A stretch of DNA of 64,000 nucleotides, taken from NCBI RefSeq assembly GCF_002968635.1, contig NZ_PVBN01000001.1, positions 496,001 to 560,000 of the forward strand. Direction: 5' to 3'. The notes under the pieces are model-generated. The model worked only from the letters and a program-made list of their open reading frames with translations, made no database searches and was not told where the DNA came from. Shown here piece after piece: positions 19,022 through 27,688 of the stretch. A program made the position numbers and the translations under genes. Each line of letters starts with the position of its first letter. The stretch's first letter is position 1. This DNA comes from Neorhizobium alkalisoli (GTDB taxonomy: Bacteria > Pseudomonadota > Alphaproteobacteria > Rhizobiales > Rhizobiaceae).

Positions 19022-21319
19022 ATGGCCGCCGATATCCGATTTCTTGCCGCCGCGATCGCTGCGGAGATCAACGCCCGCCCGGAGCAGGCCTCTGCCGCGA
19101 TCGGCTTGATCGACGATGGCGCGACCGTGCCCTTCATCGCGCGATACCGCAAGGAGGTGACCGGCGGGCTCGATGATTCGCAGCTGCGTACGCTCTCCGA
19201 ACGTCTGGTCTATCTGCGCGAACTGGAAGCCCGCCGCGCTTCGATCGTCGAATCGATCACCTCGCAGGGCAAGATGACGGACGAGCTTGGCGGGAAGATT
19301 GCGAAGGCCGCGACCAAGGCTGAGCTGGAAGACCTCTATCTTCCTTACAAGCCGAAGCGCCGCACCCGCGCCGAGATTGCCCGCGAGCGGGGTCTCGGGC
19401 CGCTCGCCGACGCTATATGGGCCGACCGGACCGCCGATCCCGCAAAGCTGGCGGAAGCCTATGTGGCGGGCGAGGTGCCGGATCTGAAGACGGCGCTCGA
19501 CGGTGCGCGCGACATCGTTGCCGAAACGATTTCGGAAAATGCGGACCTGCTCGGAAAGCTGCGGCAGCATATGCGCAACGGCGCGACGTTGAGGGCCAAG
19601 GTGGTCGATGGTAAACAGGAGGCCGGCGCCAAGTTCTCCGACTATTTCGATCATTCCGAACGCTGGGCAACGGCGCCCGGCCATCGCGCGCTCGCCATGC
19701 TGCGCGGCTGGAACGAGGAATTCCTGACGCTTTCGATCGAAGTGGATCAGGACGATCCGTCGCCGATGAAGCCGGCGCAGCGCATCATCGCGCTTGCTTT
19801 CGACATCCGCGACCGGGGCGCTGCGGATCGCTGGCTGATGGAAGCCGCCGGCTGGACTTGGCGCGTCAAACTCTCCGTATCCCTGTCGCTCGACCTGATG
19901 CGGGAATTGCGCGAGCGCGCCGAGGAGGATGCCATCCATGTCTTCGCCCGCAATCTGAAGGATTTGCTGCTTGCGGCTCCCGCCGGTTCCCGCGCGACGA
20001 TGGGGCTCGATCCCGGCATCCGCACCGGCGTCAAGGTGGCCGTGGTCGACGGGACCGGCAAGCTGCTCGAAACGACGACGGTCTACCCTTTCCCGCCGAA
20101 GAACGATATTCGCGGCACCCAGGCCGAGCTTGCCTCCCTTGTCCGCAAGCACAAGGTGGAACTGATCGCCATCGGCAACGGCACGGGCAGCCGCGAAACG
20201 GAGAAACTGGTGGCGGATATGCTCGCCAACCTGCCGGCTCCCAAGCCGACGAAGGTGATCGTCTCGGAAGCTGGCGCGTCGGTCTATTCCGCTTCGGAAG
20301 CCGCTTCGGCCGAATTCCCGAACCTCGACGTGTCGTTGCGTGGTGCGGTCTCCATCGCCCGCCGCCTGCAGGATCCGCTGGCCGAACTCGTCAAGATCGA
20401 GCCGAAATCGATCGGCGTCGGCCAGTACCAGCACGATGTGGACCAGACGAAACTTTCGCGCTCACTGGACGCGGTCGTGGAAGACGCGGTGAATGCCGTC
20501 GGCGTGGACCTCAATACGGCCTCGGCCCCGCTGCTTTCTCGCGTTGCCGGCCTCAGCAGGTCGATCGCTGAAGCGATCGTCGTGCATCGGGATCAGAATG
20601 GTGCGTTCGAGAGCCGCAGGGAGCTTCTCAAGGTCGCCCGGCTCGGCAACCGGACTTTCGAGCAGGCGGCTGGCTTCCTGCGCATCCCGAACGGCAAGGA
20701 GCCGCTGGATGCCTCGGCCGTCCATCCGGAAGCCTATGGCGTCGCCAAGAAGATCGTCGCCGCCTGTGGCCGCGATCTGCGAACCCTGATGGGCGACAGC
20801 GCAACGCTGAAGGGCCTTGATCCGCGCAGGTTCATCGACGAGCAGTTCGGCCTTCCGACGGTGAAGGACATCATCGCCGAACTCGAAAAACCCGGGCGCG
20901 ATCCTCGTCCGGGCTTCAAGACGGCGACCTTTGCGGAGGGTATCGATGAGATCGGCGACCTGAAGCCCGGCATGCTGTTGGAAGGCACGGTTACCAACGT
21001 CGCCGCCTTCGGTGCCTTCGTCGATATCGGCGTGCACCAGGACGGACTGGTGCACGTCTCGCAACTCGCCGATCGTTTCGTCAAGGACCCGCATGAGGTG
21101 GTCAAGGCCGGCGATGTCGTGAAGGTTCGTGTGGTCGAGGTCGACGTCAAGCGCAAACGCATCGGCCTGACCATGCGCAAGGACGGCGGCGAGGCGGCCC
21201 CGGCTTCACGTGGCGATGCTCGGGAGAGGTCCGCCAATCCCAAGTTCGCGAAGACCGAAAAGCCTTCCTCTCAAGGTGCTTTCGGTGCAGCTTTCGCCGA
21301 AGCCCTGAAGCGCAAATAG
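19022..21319 (+). CDS. tex: Tex family RNA-binding transcription accessory protein
   Basis: A 765-residue protein with the Tex architecture: N-terminal Tex helical domain with [19 protein letters not shown] (about residues 29-47) and [18 protein letters not shown] (near 107), a YqgF/RuvX-like nuclease-fold domain ([18 protein letters not shown] near 327), helix-hairpin-helix repeats and a C-terminal S1 domain ([20 protein letters not shown], near 650). Tex binds RNA and acts as a transcription/decay factor. The ATG at 19022 follows AAGGGGAAGCTC. The gene stands alone and is closed by a strong terminator. Confidence 0.94.
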   Translation: MAADIRFLAAAIAAEINARPEQASAAIGLIDDGATVPFIARYRKEVTGGLDDSQLRTLSERLVYLRELEARRASIVESITSQGKMTDELGGKIAKAATKAELEDLYLPYKPKRRTRAEIARERGLGPLADAIWADRTADPAKLAEAYVAGEVPDLKTALDGARDIVAETISENADLLGKLRQHMRNGATLRAKVVDGKQEAGAKFSDYFDHSERWATAPGHRALAMLRGWNEEFLTLSIEVDQDDPSPMKPAQRIIALAFDIRDRGAADRWLMEAAGWTWRVKLSVSLSLDLMRELRERAEEDAIHVFARNLKDLLLAAPAGSRATMGLDPGIRTGVKVAVVDGTGKLLETTTVYPFPPKNDIRGTQAELASLVRKHKVELIAIGNGTGSRETEKLVADMLANLPAPKPTKVIVSEAGASVYSASEAASAEFPNLDVSLRGAVSIARRLQDPLAELVKIEPKSIGVGQYQHDVDQTKLSRSLDAVVEDAVNAVGVDLNTASAPLLSRVAGLSRSIAEAIVVHRDQNGAFESRRELLKVARLGNRTFEQAAGFLRIPNGKEPLDASAVHPEAYGVAKKIVAACGRDLRTLMGDSATLKGLDPRRFIDEQFGLPTVKDIIAELEKPGRDPRPGFKTATFAEGIDEIGDLKPGMLLEGTVTNVAAFGAFVDIGVHQDGLVHVSQLADRFVKDPHEVVKAGDVVKVRVVEVDVKRKRIGLTMRKDGGEAAPASRGDARERSANPKFAKTEKPSSQGAFGAAFAEALKRK

Positions 21320-21348
21320 GATTCCGGGCAATATCTCCAGCGAGGTTT

Positions 21349-21381
21349 AGGCCGTCAACAAGTTTGACGGCCTGTTTTTTT
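21349..21381 (+). terminator. Strong rho-independent terminator after tex
   Basis: AGGCCGTCAA (21349-21358) pairs perfectly with TTGACGGCCT (21364-21373) around a 5-base loop, followed by G and a run of seven Ts. The 10-bp stem and long T-run make this a textbook terminator. Confidence 0.92.
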
Positions 21382-21407
21382 ATGTCATTTTCATGTCTGA
21401 AATGCGC

Positions 21408-21435
21408 TTGCAAGTCGGAAATAAACCACTAGATT
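21408..21435 (+). promoter_or_regulatory. Possible sigma-70-type promoter of the cyclopropane synthase gene
   Basis: TTGCAA (21408-21413) and TAGATT (21430-21435) are 16 bases apart and lie 43 bases before the ATG, in a short AT-richer stretch between the tex terminator and this gene. The match is moderate, so this is a candidate only. Confidence 0.3.
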
Positions 21436-21477
21436 TTGAGTTAGTAAGGCAGGCTTAGTATCTACGGAGGTGAGTCT

Positions 21478-22731
21478 ATGGCCTCGTCCCTTCACAATCT
21501 CTTTAGCAAGATCATCAGAACAGGCACGCTTGTCGTCAAAGGCTCCGGTGGCGAGCAGCGATATGGTGGAGGAGGGGGGCGCTCCGTCACGATCCGGATC
21601 ACCGACGAGGCAGCCGAACGGGATCTGGTCGCCGACCCGCAGCTTAAGCTCGGAGAGCTCTATATGGATGGCCGGCTTCTCGTCGAGGAAGGCGACATCT
21701 ACGAGTTCCTCGCGCTCGTCAAGGACAACACGCTGAAGGAAGGTCTGACCTTCGGCATCCTGCTGCGCTCCCTGGTGCGGATCGCGATTGCGCAGTTTCG
21801 CAACCGTGTGCCGATCAACCACAACCGGCACAATGTCGCTCATCACTACGATCTGAATGCCAGGCTCTTCTCGCTGTTTCTGGACGAGGACTGGCAGTAT
21901 TCCTGTGCCTATTTCAACCCGCCGGGGATTTCTCTCGATGAAGCCCAGATCGCCAAGAAGCGCCACATCGTGGCGAAGCTGCGGGCGGAACCTGGCCAGC
22001 GGGCGCTGGAGATCGGTTCCGGCTGGGGCGGTATGGCCATGTACCTGTCCGAGTTCTGTGGCGTCGATGTAACCGGGATCACACTCAGCGAGGAGCAGCT
22101 CAAGGTATCGCGGGAACGCGCAGCCAGGCGTGGCCTGGCCGGCAGCGTCCGGTTCGAGTTGCAGGATTATTATTACCTGCCGCCGCGCAAATATGACCGT
22201 ATCATCTCGGTCGGTATGTTCGAACATGTTGGTCGGATGAACTACCGCAAGTTCTTCAACAAGGTGAACGACGTGCTGGCCGATGACGGCGTCATGGTGC
22301 TGCACTCGATCGGCCAGCCCGATCCGGCACTGATCAACAACCCGTGGATCGAGAAATACATTTTCCCGGGGGGCTACATTCCCTCCATAGCCGAAGTCAT
22401 GCCGGCGGTCGAAAAGGCGGGCCTGCTCGTCTCCGACATTGAAATCTTGCCGATGCACTATGCTCACACGCTCCGTCATTGGCGGGAGCGCTTCATGGCC
22501 CACAAAACGGAAGCCGCTGCCCTTTATGACGAGCGTTTCGTGCGGATGTGGGAATTCTACCTTGCCGCTTCGGAAATGGCCTTCACACACGAGAACTTCT
22601 TCATCTTCCAGATGCAGATCGTCAAGAAACGGACGGCGGTTCCCGACAACCGCAACTACATCCATGAACGCGAGGCGGAGCTGAAGGCTTTCGAAGAGAG
22701 CCGCATTCCGCTGGACCAGATTGCGGGTTAG
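21478..22731 (+). CDS. cfa: Cyclopropane-fatty-acyl-phospholipid synthase
   Basis: A 417-residue SAM-dependent enzyme adding a methylene bridge to unsaturated membrane acyl chains. The N-terminal lipid-binding part precedes the catalytic domain: HYDLNARLFSLFLDEDWQYSCAYF near 122-145, SAM loop ALEIGSGWGGMAMYL near 177, VTGITLSEEQ, and MFEHVGRMNYRKFF. The C-terminus has HYAHTLRHWRERF and EFYLAASEMAF. An ideal ribosome binding site (GGAGGTGAGT) fixes the ATG at 21478. Rhizobia commonly have two such genes, so the paralogue number is uncertain. Such enzymes are usually induced in stationary phase or under acid stress. Confidence 0.94.
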   Translation: MASSLHNLFSKIIRTGTLVVKGSGGEQRYGGGGGRSVTIRITDEAAERDLVADPQLKLGELYMDGRLLVEEGDIYEFLALVKDNTLKEGLTFGILLRSLVRIAIAQFRNRVPINHNRHNVAHHYDLNARLFSLFLDEDWQYSCAYFNPPGISLDEAQIAKKRHIVAKLRAEPGQRALEIGSGWGGMAMYLSEFCGVDVTGITLSEEQLKVSRERAARRGLAGSVRFELQDYYYLPPRKYDRIISVGMFEHVGRMNYRKFFNKVNDVLADDGVMVLHSIGQPDPALINNPWIEKYIFPGGYIPSIAEVMPAVEKAGLLVSDIEILPMHYAHTLRHWRERFMAHKTEAAALYDERFVRMWEFYLAASEMAFTHENFFIFQMQIVKKRTAVPDNRNYIHEREAELKAFEESRIPLDQIAG

Positions 22732-22802
22732 GTGAAACAGCGGGCGGGTCCGGGGGGTGTCCTGCTTGACCGTCGTCATGGTCGGGAGCTAGAACCTCGA
22801 CC

Positions 22803-23753
22803 ATGACGAACGCCGACAATTTTAGCGGCCGCGTGGCCGACGCCCCTTCGGACAACTGGGTCTACCGCGTTCTGCCGCGGTCGGCCTGGCCCTATGCGCA
22901 GCTTGCGCGCTGGGATCGCCCGATTGGCTGGCAACTCCTGATGTGGCCCTGTTTCTGGTCGGCGGCGCTCGCCGCCAACGCGGCACGGAATGAGGAGCTA
23001 TTTTCCGTCGGGCTTTTCCTCTTCCACCTGATCCTGTTTTTCGTCGGTGCGGTTGCGATGCGCGGGGCCGGCTGCACATATAACGACCTCGTCGACCACG
23101 ACATCGATATGGAAGTGGCGCGCACCCGTTCCAGGCCTCTGCCGTCCGGCCGCGTGTCCCGTTTCGAGGCGAAGACATTTCTAGCCGTCCAGGCGCTGGT
23201 CGGCCTTCTTGTGCTGATCCAGTTCAACTCCTTTACGATCGTGCTCGGCATCCTGTCGCTGGCGGTTGTCGCGATCTATCCTTTCGCCAAGCGGTTTACG
23301 GATTGGCCGCAGTTCTTCCTGGGGCTTGCCTTTTCTTGGGGAGCGTTGATGGGATGGGCCGCCGTCTTCGGCAGCCTTTCTTGGGGAGCGATCTGGCTTT
23401 ACCTCGCCGCCATTGCCTGGACGATCGGTTACGACACGATTTACGCCCATCAGGACAAGGAGGACGACGAGCTGATCGGGGTACGCTCCACGGCGCGCCT
23501 CTTTGCCGAGGATACCCAGGCTTGGCTCGTTGGCCTTTACGGGCTGACCCTCGTGTTCCTGCTGTTTGCCTTCGCCGCCGCCGGCGTTGGATTCTTCGCC
23601 TATGCCGGCCTTCTGGCTGCGGCCGTGATGTTTGCCTGGCAGGTCGTAATCCTCGATATCGAGGATGCCGACCAGTGCCTGAGGCTCTTCAAGTTCAACA
23701 CCCGCATCGGTGCGATCCTGTTTATGGGCCTTACCCTGTCCATGATCGTATAG
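22803..23753 (+). CDS. ubiA: 4-hydroxybenzoate polyprenyltransferase
   Basis: A 316-residue integral membrane prenyltransferase that attaches the polyprenyl tail to 4-hydroxybenzoate in ubiquinone synthesis. Both Asp-rich motifs are present: NDLVDHDID (about residues 97-105) and YDTIYAHQDKEDD (about 212-224). About eight hydrophobic helices are visible. Family length is about 290; the N-terminal 20 residues are extra and the start could be later. The prenyl donor would come from the polyprenyl synthase at 3.7-4.7 kb. It is 71 bases after cfa and ends at a hairpin shared with the convergent DUF6101 gene. Confidence 0.94.
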   Translation: MTNADNFSGRVADAPSDNWVYRVLPRSAWPYAQLARWDRPIGWQLLMWPCFWSAALAANAARNEELFSVGLFLFHLILFFVGAVAMRGAGCTYNDLVDHDIDMEVARTRSRPLPSGRVSRFEAKTFLAVQALVGLLVLIQFNSFTIVLGILSLAVVAIYPFAKRFTDWPQFFLGLAFSWGALMGWAAVFGSLSWGAIWLYLAAIAWTIGYDTIYAHQDKEDDELIGVRSTARLFAEDTQAWLVGLYGLTLVFLLFAFAAAGVGFFAYAGLLAAAVMFAWQVVILDIEDADQCLRLFKFNTRIGAILFMGLTLSMIV

Positions 23754-23765
23754 CTCAACAAGCAA

Positions 23766-23794
23766 GAAGCCCGATCGGCTGAGGATCGGGCTTC
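23766..23794. terminator. Hairpin between convergent ubiA and DUF6101 genes
   Basis: GAAGCCCGATC (23766-23776) pairs perfectly with GATCGGGCTTC (23784-23794). The stem is 11 bp with a 7-base loop. The T-run is short (TTCGTT), so it may be partly rho-dependent; its location suits termination from the ubiA side. Confidence 0.7.
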
Positions 23795-23837
23795 TTCGTT
23801 ATCGCGAGAAGCGGTGGACAAAGGGACAAACAAAGCC

Positions 23838-24404
23838 CTAGCGGCGCGCGATAATTTCCTTGCCTTCGATTTTCATCGAGATGCCCAGGCTGCCGGTGGT
23901 TCTGCGCACCAGGAAGCGCGGCCGGCGGGCTGCGAAGTAAGAATGGCGGCGGCGCTGCTTGGCTCCCTCGGATCGGACCTCACCCAGGTGGGTTTCCAGC
24001 GGTCGGGCAACGCCGTCGGCCTCCACCATCAGCATGGGGATCCGGAAGGCATTCGCCCAGCTCCGCCAGTCGGCGGCGATGTCGCAGAGATCGTGAGCGA
24101 CCAGAAGCGGGATGCAGAGATCCGGGTCTTCGTGGTGCAGTTCCAGGGTGACGGTCACTTCCCCGTCGCCATGATCGATGGCCCGGGCGGCCACACCCTT
24201 GAAGGCCCGAGCGGGAAGTGCGACGGACAGCGGCAGGCCGCTGGCCGGAAGTATCTTGCGGAGAACGGCACCGCGCTTGTCGATGGTGATGGTGACATCT
24301 CCTGATGCCTCGCGCAGCGCATAGGTAACCTGCTGCGGGAAACGAGACGGATCGAGCCTCAATGTCGACCCTGCCCAAACGGGCTTCAGAACGGTATTGT
24401 TCAT
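23838..24404 (-). CDS. DUF6101 family protein
   Basis: A 188-residue protein with WAGSTLRLDPSRFPQQV near the start, a middle of alternating beta-strand-like stretches (VTITIDKRGAVLRK, VTVTLELHHEDPDLCIPLLV) and a basic C-terminus (RRRHSYFAARRPRFLVRR). From memory it fits DUF6101, a rhizobial family of unknown function. No signal peptide or membrane segment is seen; cytoplasmic location is likely. The gene has a short structured leader (separate entry). Confidence 0.75.
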   Translation of the reverse strand: MNNTVLKPVWAGSTLRLDPSRFPQQVTYALREASGDVTITIDKRGAVLRKILPASGLPLSVALPARAFKGVAARAIDHGDGEVTVTLELHHEDPDLCIPLLVAHDLCDIAADWRSWANAFRIPMLMVEADGVARPLETHLGEVRSEGAKQRRRHSYFAARRPRFLVRRTTGSLGISMKIEGKEIIARR

Positions 24405-24480
24405 CGATATGCTACCCTTGTTTTACCTGAGAGCCGTTACCGGTTTCTCCACGGGACTTTTGTCCTCTGATAGCCAGAGC
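24405..24480 (-). promoter_or_regulatory. Structured 5' leader of the DUF6101 gene
   Basis: Read on the minus strand, the 76 bases before the ATG contain three local hairpins in a row: CTCTG/CAGAG (24465-24479), GGAC/GTCC around AAAA (24454-24465) and GAGA..CCG/CGG..TCTC (24429-24449). The last is followed by CTCAGGTAAAACA, which superficially recalls the 3' end of glycine riboswitches, but the aptamer is far too short. I cannot assign it to a named RNA family. Confidence 0.35.
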
Positions 24481-24647
24481 ATAGGGCGGGCATGTTCGAG
24501 ACTGCTTAAAAATTGCGGTTAAAGAAGGTTTGCCTGACTTGATGGTTAGCGAAAACGAACCCTTTTGGGTTTCCGGAAGGTGAATCGCAAGAACCTGTGC
24601 GGAGGCGGGACAAGAGGCGGGCCGGCGAGGGAAAAGCCCCGTGCAAG

Positions 24648-24687
24648 GCAAGTCGGGGATGATTGCACCAGCATCATTCCGACTTGC
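24648..24687 (+). promoter_or_regulatory. Strong hairpin immediately upstream of the DUF1217 gene
   Basis: GCAAGTCGG (24648-24656) pairs with CCGACTTGC (24679-24687), and ATGAT (24659-24663) with ATCAT (24673-24677), leaving a small bulge and a 9-base loop. The hairpin ends 11 bases before the ATG and there is no T-run, so it is more likely a translation-control or stability element than a terminator. The rest of the 24481-24647 gap shows only a small AACCC/GGGTT hairpin at 24558-24571. Confidence 0.5.
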
Positions 24688-24698
24688 GGGGCCAGCCC

Positions 24699-27287
24699 AT
24701 GGTATCGACCTATCTCACCTTCGATCTCGTCAATCGCGACATCCTGAAGAGCCTGAAGCAGATTTCCGGGCAGACGACGGTCGCGAACGATACCAAGTAC
24801 TACCAGGACAATATCGGCAAGGTGAAAACCGTCGACGAGTTCCTGGATAACTACCGGCTCTATTCCTATGCGATGACGGCCCACGGCCTTGACGAAATGA
24901 TCTACGCCAAGGCCTTCATGAAGCAGGTGCTGGAAAGCGATCTCGGCGACGAAAACAGCTTCGCGAACCGCCTGACGGATGATCGCTACAAGAATTTCGC
25001 GGCATCCTTCAATTTCGCGTCGTCCGCGTCGGACACGGCCGTTGCCCAGTCGGACGGCCAGATGGATGAGCTTTTCGAAACCTACGACCAGACGATCGCC
25101 GCCCAGGAAGACCAGATCGAGGAGGACACCCGGTACTTCCGGGTGATGCTGAGCGAAACCGGCAACGTCAAGAACGTCGACCAATTCCTCCGGAATGACC
25201 GCCTGCGCAACTATCTGTTCACGGCCTATGGGATCGATGCGAAATACTACAACTACGAGGCCATTCGAGGCGTGCTGACCAGCGATCCGGCTGATCCGAC
25301 CAGCTATTACAATACCGCCTATGGCAACTCTCTCAACCAGTATGATGCCGCCAAGACCGAAGACGCCGAACTGGTCGAGCGAAAGAGCCTCGCCACGACC
25401 GTCCCGCAGCTGCAGGACTCGATCACGCTTGGCGAGCAAAGAAAAACCGATCTTCAAACCCAGATCGCGGCCAAACAGGACGAGTTGGCCAATGGCGGCG
25501 ACCCTGCGGTCATCCAACCGCAGATTACCGCCCTTCAAACGCAGCTGACGCAAACCGAGCAGCTTCTTCAGACGGACCAGGGGAAACTCAATGTACAGCA
25601 GCCCCGGCTTAACGAGCTGAACGGGCGCCTGGTGCCTCTCGACCAAACCAACCAACGGCGCCTGGCACTCGCGGAAATCATGAACGCGGTAAAGGACGAT
25701 ACAGCCTATCTCGAAGTGATGAAGGCGCTTGCCGAGGACTTCAGTTTCAATGCCGACGGCACGGTGCCGGCCGGCGGCGCAGTGACTGACGACAAGCTGG
25801 AAGAAATTGTGGCCGGCTTCTTCAACAAGCAGACGCGCGTCACGCATGCCGAAGCCATGTTCAATCAGGAACTGTTTGAAGAGACAATCGCGACCGCAAC
25901 GAACGTCACCGATCTCACGAGCGATGACCGACTTATGAAATATATCAAGGTCGCTTTTAATCTCGACAAGGTCACCGTGGTCAAATCCACCATAGAGCAG
26001 ATCCTCACGAGCGATCTGAGCGACCCCAACAGCTATGCGAACAAATTCGGCGCCAGCAACCCGCAATATCTGGAACTCGCCAAGGCCTTCAACTTCAAGA
26101 CGGACGGGACGGTCGTAGCCGGTGAGGCACAGACGAGCCTGCAGACCAACCGCACCCGCGACAATTACATGAGCCGTTGGGATGACAAGCAGGAAGACGA
26201 ATACGAGAAGGCGGTCAGATTCTACAAACTGGATCTGGCCGCCGTCAAAACGCTCAACGATTTTCTAAGCAGCGATGCCGAGACGAGCTACGACTTCGCG
26301 CTGACGGCAGTCGGCCTCGACCCCTCGTCGGTTTCGAAACTGACGGTAAAAAACGCGCTCAAGAGCGATCTGTCAGACCCGGAGAGCTACATCTACAAGC
26401 TCGAGGACGAACGGTTCATCACGCTCGCCAAACTGTTCAATTTCACCAAGGAGGGTGAGGTTACAGCGCCCGTTCTGGCTCAGTCGAATTCGGCGATCAC
26501 CAATGTGGCCAAGGACTACATTCTGCGCCAGACCCGCTTCCTGGAAGGCGACGAGCTGGACGTCGTTAAGAAGAAGGCCCAGGAAGAAGCCAAGTATTAC
26601 ACGGATACGATGCAGCGGATCGACAGCCGCGATGAGCTGCTCGCCGACCGCAAGCTCCTGGATATCCTTCTCATCTCCAAGGGCATCGATCCCGCGACGA
26701 TAACCAATGACGTCCTTAAGCAGGCATTTACTTCCGATCTCAGCGATCCGAAAAGCTTCGTCAACAGCCAGCCGGACAAACGGCTCGCCCAGATCGTCGG
26801 CACCTTCAATTTCGATGCGAAGGGCGATGTCGATCGCAGCACGGCCGGACTGGCCCAGAACGGCGGCGAGGTCGCGGCAACCCAGAGCCTCTATGTGCGG
26901 CAGCTTCTGGAGACGCAGCAGGGCGAGGAAAACGCCGGCGTCCGCCTGGCGCTCTATTTCCAGCGTATGGCCGATACCATCACCGATCCTTACGTGATCC
27001 TCGGCGACGAGGCCCTGATGGAGTTTTTTCGTATCACCTTCAGTCTGCCTTCCGAGATCGGCAACATGGAGGTCGATCAGCAGGCAAAGCTGATCGAGCA
27101 GAAACTCGAGCTTAAAGACCTGGCGGATCCGGAAAAGCTCGACAAGCTGATCAAGCGCTTCACGATCATGTACGACATAGAAAACGACTTGTCGGCTACA
27201 GCGTCGGCTGCCACCATTCTTGGCGGCGGTTCGGGCGGCGTCAGCGCGGATACGCTTTGGGCACTGTCCCAGATCAGGATGGGTTAA
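24699..27287 (+). CDS. Large DUF1217 repeat protein (flagellum-associated family)
   Basis: An 862-residue protein without signal peptide, built from DUF1217 units. The repeat hallmark S-D-x-x-D-x-x-S-[YF] recurs at about residues 80-88, 195-203, 438-446, 556-564 and 679-687, each preceded by a helical 'xxFLxxxRLxxYxxxAxGxD' block and usually followed by 'LAKxFNF' about 20 residues later. A last, diverged unit fills about 745-830. Residues about 225-325 are Gln/Glu/Leu-rich and predicted coiled coil; they split the second repeat, whose FSFNADG end reappears near 348. DUF1217 genes usually sit in rhizobial flagellar clusters, but no flagellar gene is next to this one. It may be structural or secreted by the flagellar export system; that is inference. 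Confidence 0.85.
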   Translation: MVSTYLTFDLVNRDILKSLKQISGQTTVANDTKYYQDNIGKVKTVDEFLDNYRLYSYAMTAHGLDEMIYAKAFMKQVLESDLGDENSFANRLTDDRYKNFAASFNFASSASDTAVAQSDGQMDELFETYDQTIAAQEDQIEEDTRYFRVMLSETGNVKNVDQFLRNDRLRNYLFTAYGIDAKYYNYEAIRGVLTSDPADPTSYYNTAYGNSLNQYDAAKTEDAELVERKSLATTVPQLQDSITLGEQRKTDLQTQIAAKQDELANGGDPAVIQPQITALQTQLTQTEQLLQTDQGKLNVQQPRLNELNGRLVPLDQTNQRRLALAEIMNAVKDDTAYLEVMKALAEDFSFNADGTVPAGGAVTDDKLEEIVAGFFNKQTRVTHAEAMFNQELFEETIATATNVTDLTSDDRLMKYIKVAFNLDKVTVVKSTIEQILTSDLSDPNSYANKFGASNPQYLELAKAFNFKTDGTVVAGEAQTSLQTNRTRDNYMSRWDDKQEDEYEKAVRFYKLDLAAVKTLNDFLSSDAETSYDFALTAVGLDPSSVSKLTVKNALKSDLSDPESYIYKLEDERFITLAKLFNFTKEGEVTAPVLAQSNSAITNVAKDYILRQTRFLEGDELDVVKKKAQEEAKYYTDTMQRIDSRDELLADRKLLDILLISKGIDPATITNDVLKQAFTSDLSDPKSFVNSQPDKRLAQIVGTFNFDAKGDVDRSTAGLAQNGGEVAATQSLYVRQLLETQQGEENAGVRLALYFQRMADTITDPYVILGDEALMEFFRITFSLPSEIGNMEVDQQAKLIEQKLELKDLADPEKLDKLIKRFTIMYDIENDLSATASAATILGGGSGGVSADTLWALSQIRMG

Positions 27288-27688
27288 GCGGAGTCTCCAG
27301 CGCCATCTTCGGTATCCGCGGTTGTCCCGGCGACATCGAAATCCGGGGCGGTATTGGCAGCCAGCCAGTCAAGGTCCTCTTGGATACTGTTCCGGCTTTC
27401 CTCTTCCATCCTTCGGTAGCGCGAAAGCAGTTCCTGGCCGAAGTCCGTGAGCCCGGCGCCGCCACCGCTCTTGCCGCCGTGGCGGGTGAAGATCGAGGGT
27501 TCCTGAAACATCCGGTTGATCTCATCGCCAAGCAGCCAGGCGCGCCGGTAGGACATGCCGATCGCGGCTCCGGCGGCGCGGATCGATCCATGCTCCGCGA
27601 TGAGCTCGAGAAGCTGCGCCTTGCCAGGCCCAAGCCGCACGCCGTTGCCGAGATCGATGCGGATCGTAGTTTTCGGTGTCTGGCTCAA
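27284..27688 (-). CDS. ModE-like winged helix-turn-helix regulator without ligand domain
   Basis: A 134-residue protein matching the N-terminal DNA-binding domain of ModE: GPGKAQLLELIAEHGSIRAAGAAIGMSYRRAWLLGDEINRMF (about residues 21-62), then GGKSGGGAGLTDFGQELLSRYR. The C-terminal molybdate-binding (TOBE) domain of full ModE is absent; an acidic tail replaces it. The start is TTG at 27688, overlapping the stop of the FAD-linked dehydrogenase gene in TTGA. Its stop overlaps the convergent DUF1217 stop in TTAA. Such short ModE-type proteins regulate various targets; the target here is not visible. Confidence 0.85.
   Translation of the reverse strand: MSQTPKTTIRIDLGNGVRLGPGKAQLLELIAEHGSIRAAGAAIGMSYRRAWLLGDEINRMFQEPSIFTRHGGKSGGGAGLTDFGQELLSRYRRMEEESRNSIQEDLDWLAANTAPDFDVAGTTADTEDGAGDSA

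Noticed and set aside
24425..24480. Possible glycine riboswitch before DUF6101
   Set aside because: Only the CTCTCAGG-like end resembles one; the conserved aptamer core is missing and the leader is too short. Kept only as an unassigned structured leader.
24546..26066. 506-codon minus-strand frame opposite the DUF1217 gene
   Set aside because: The plus-strand reading shows clear repeats; the minus-strand product has no recognisable features.
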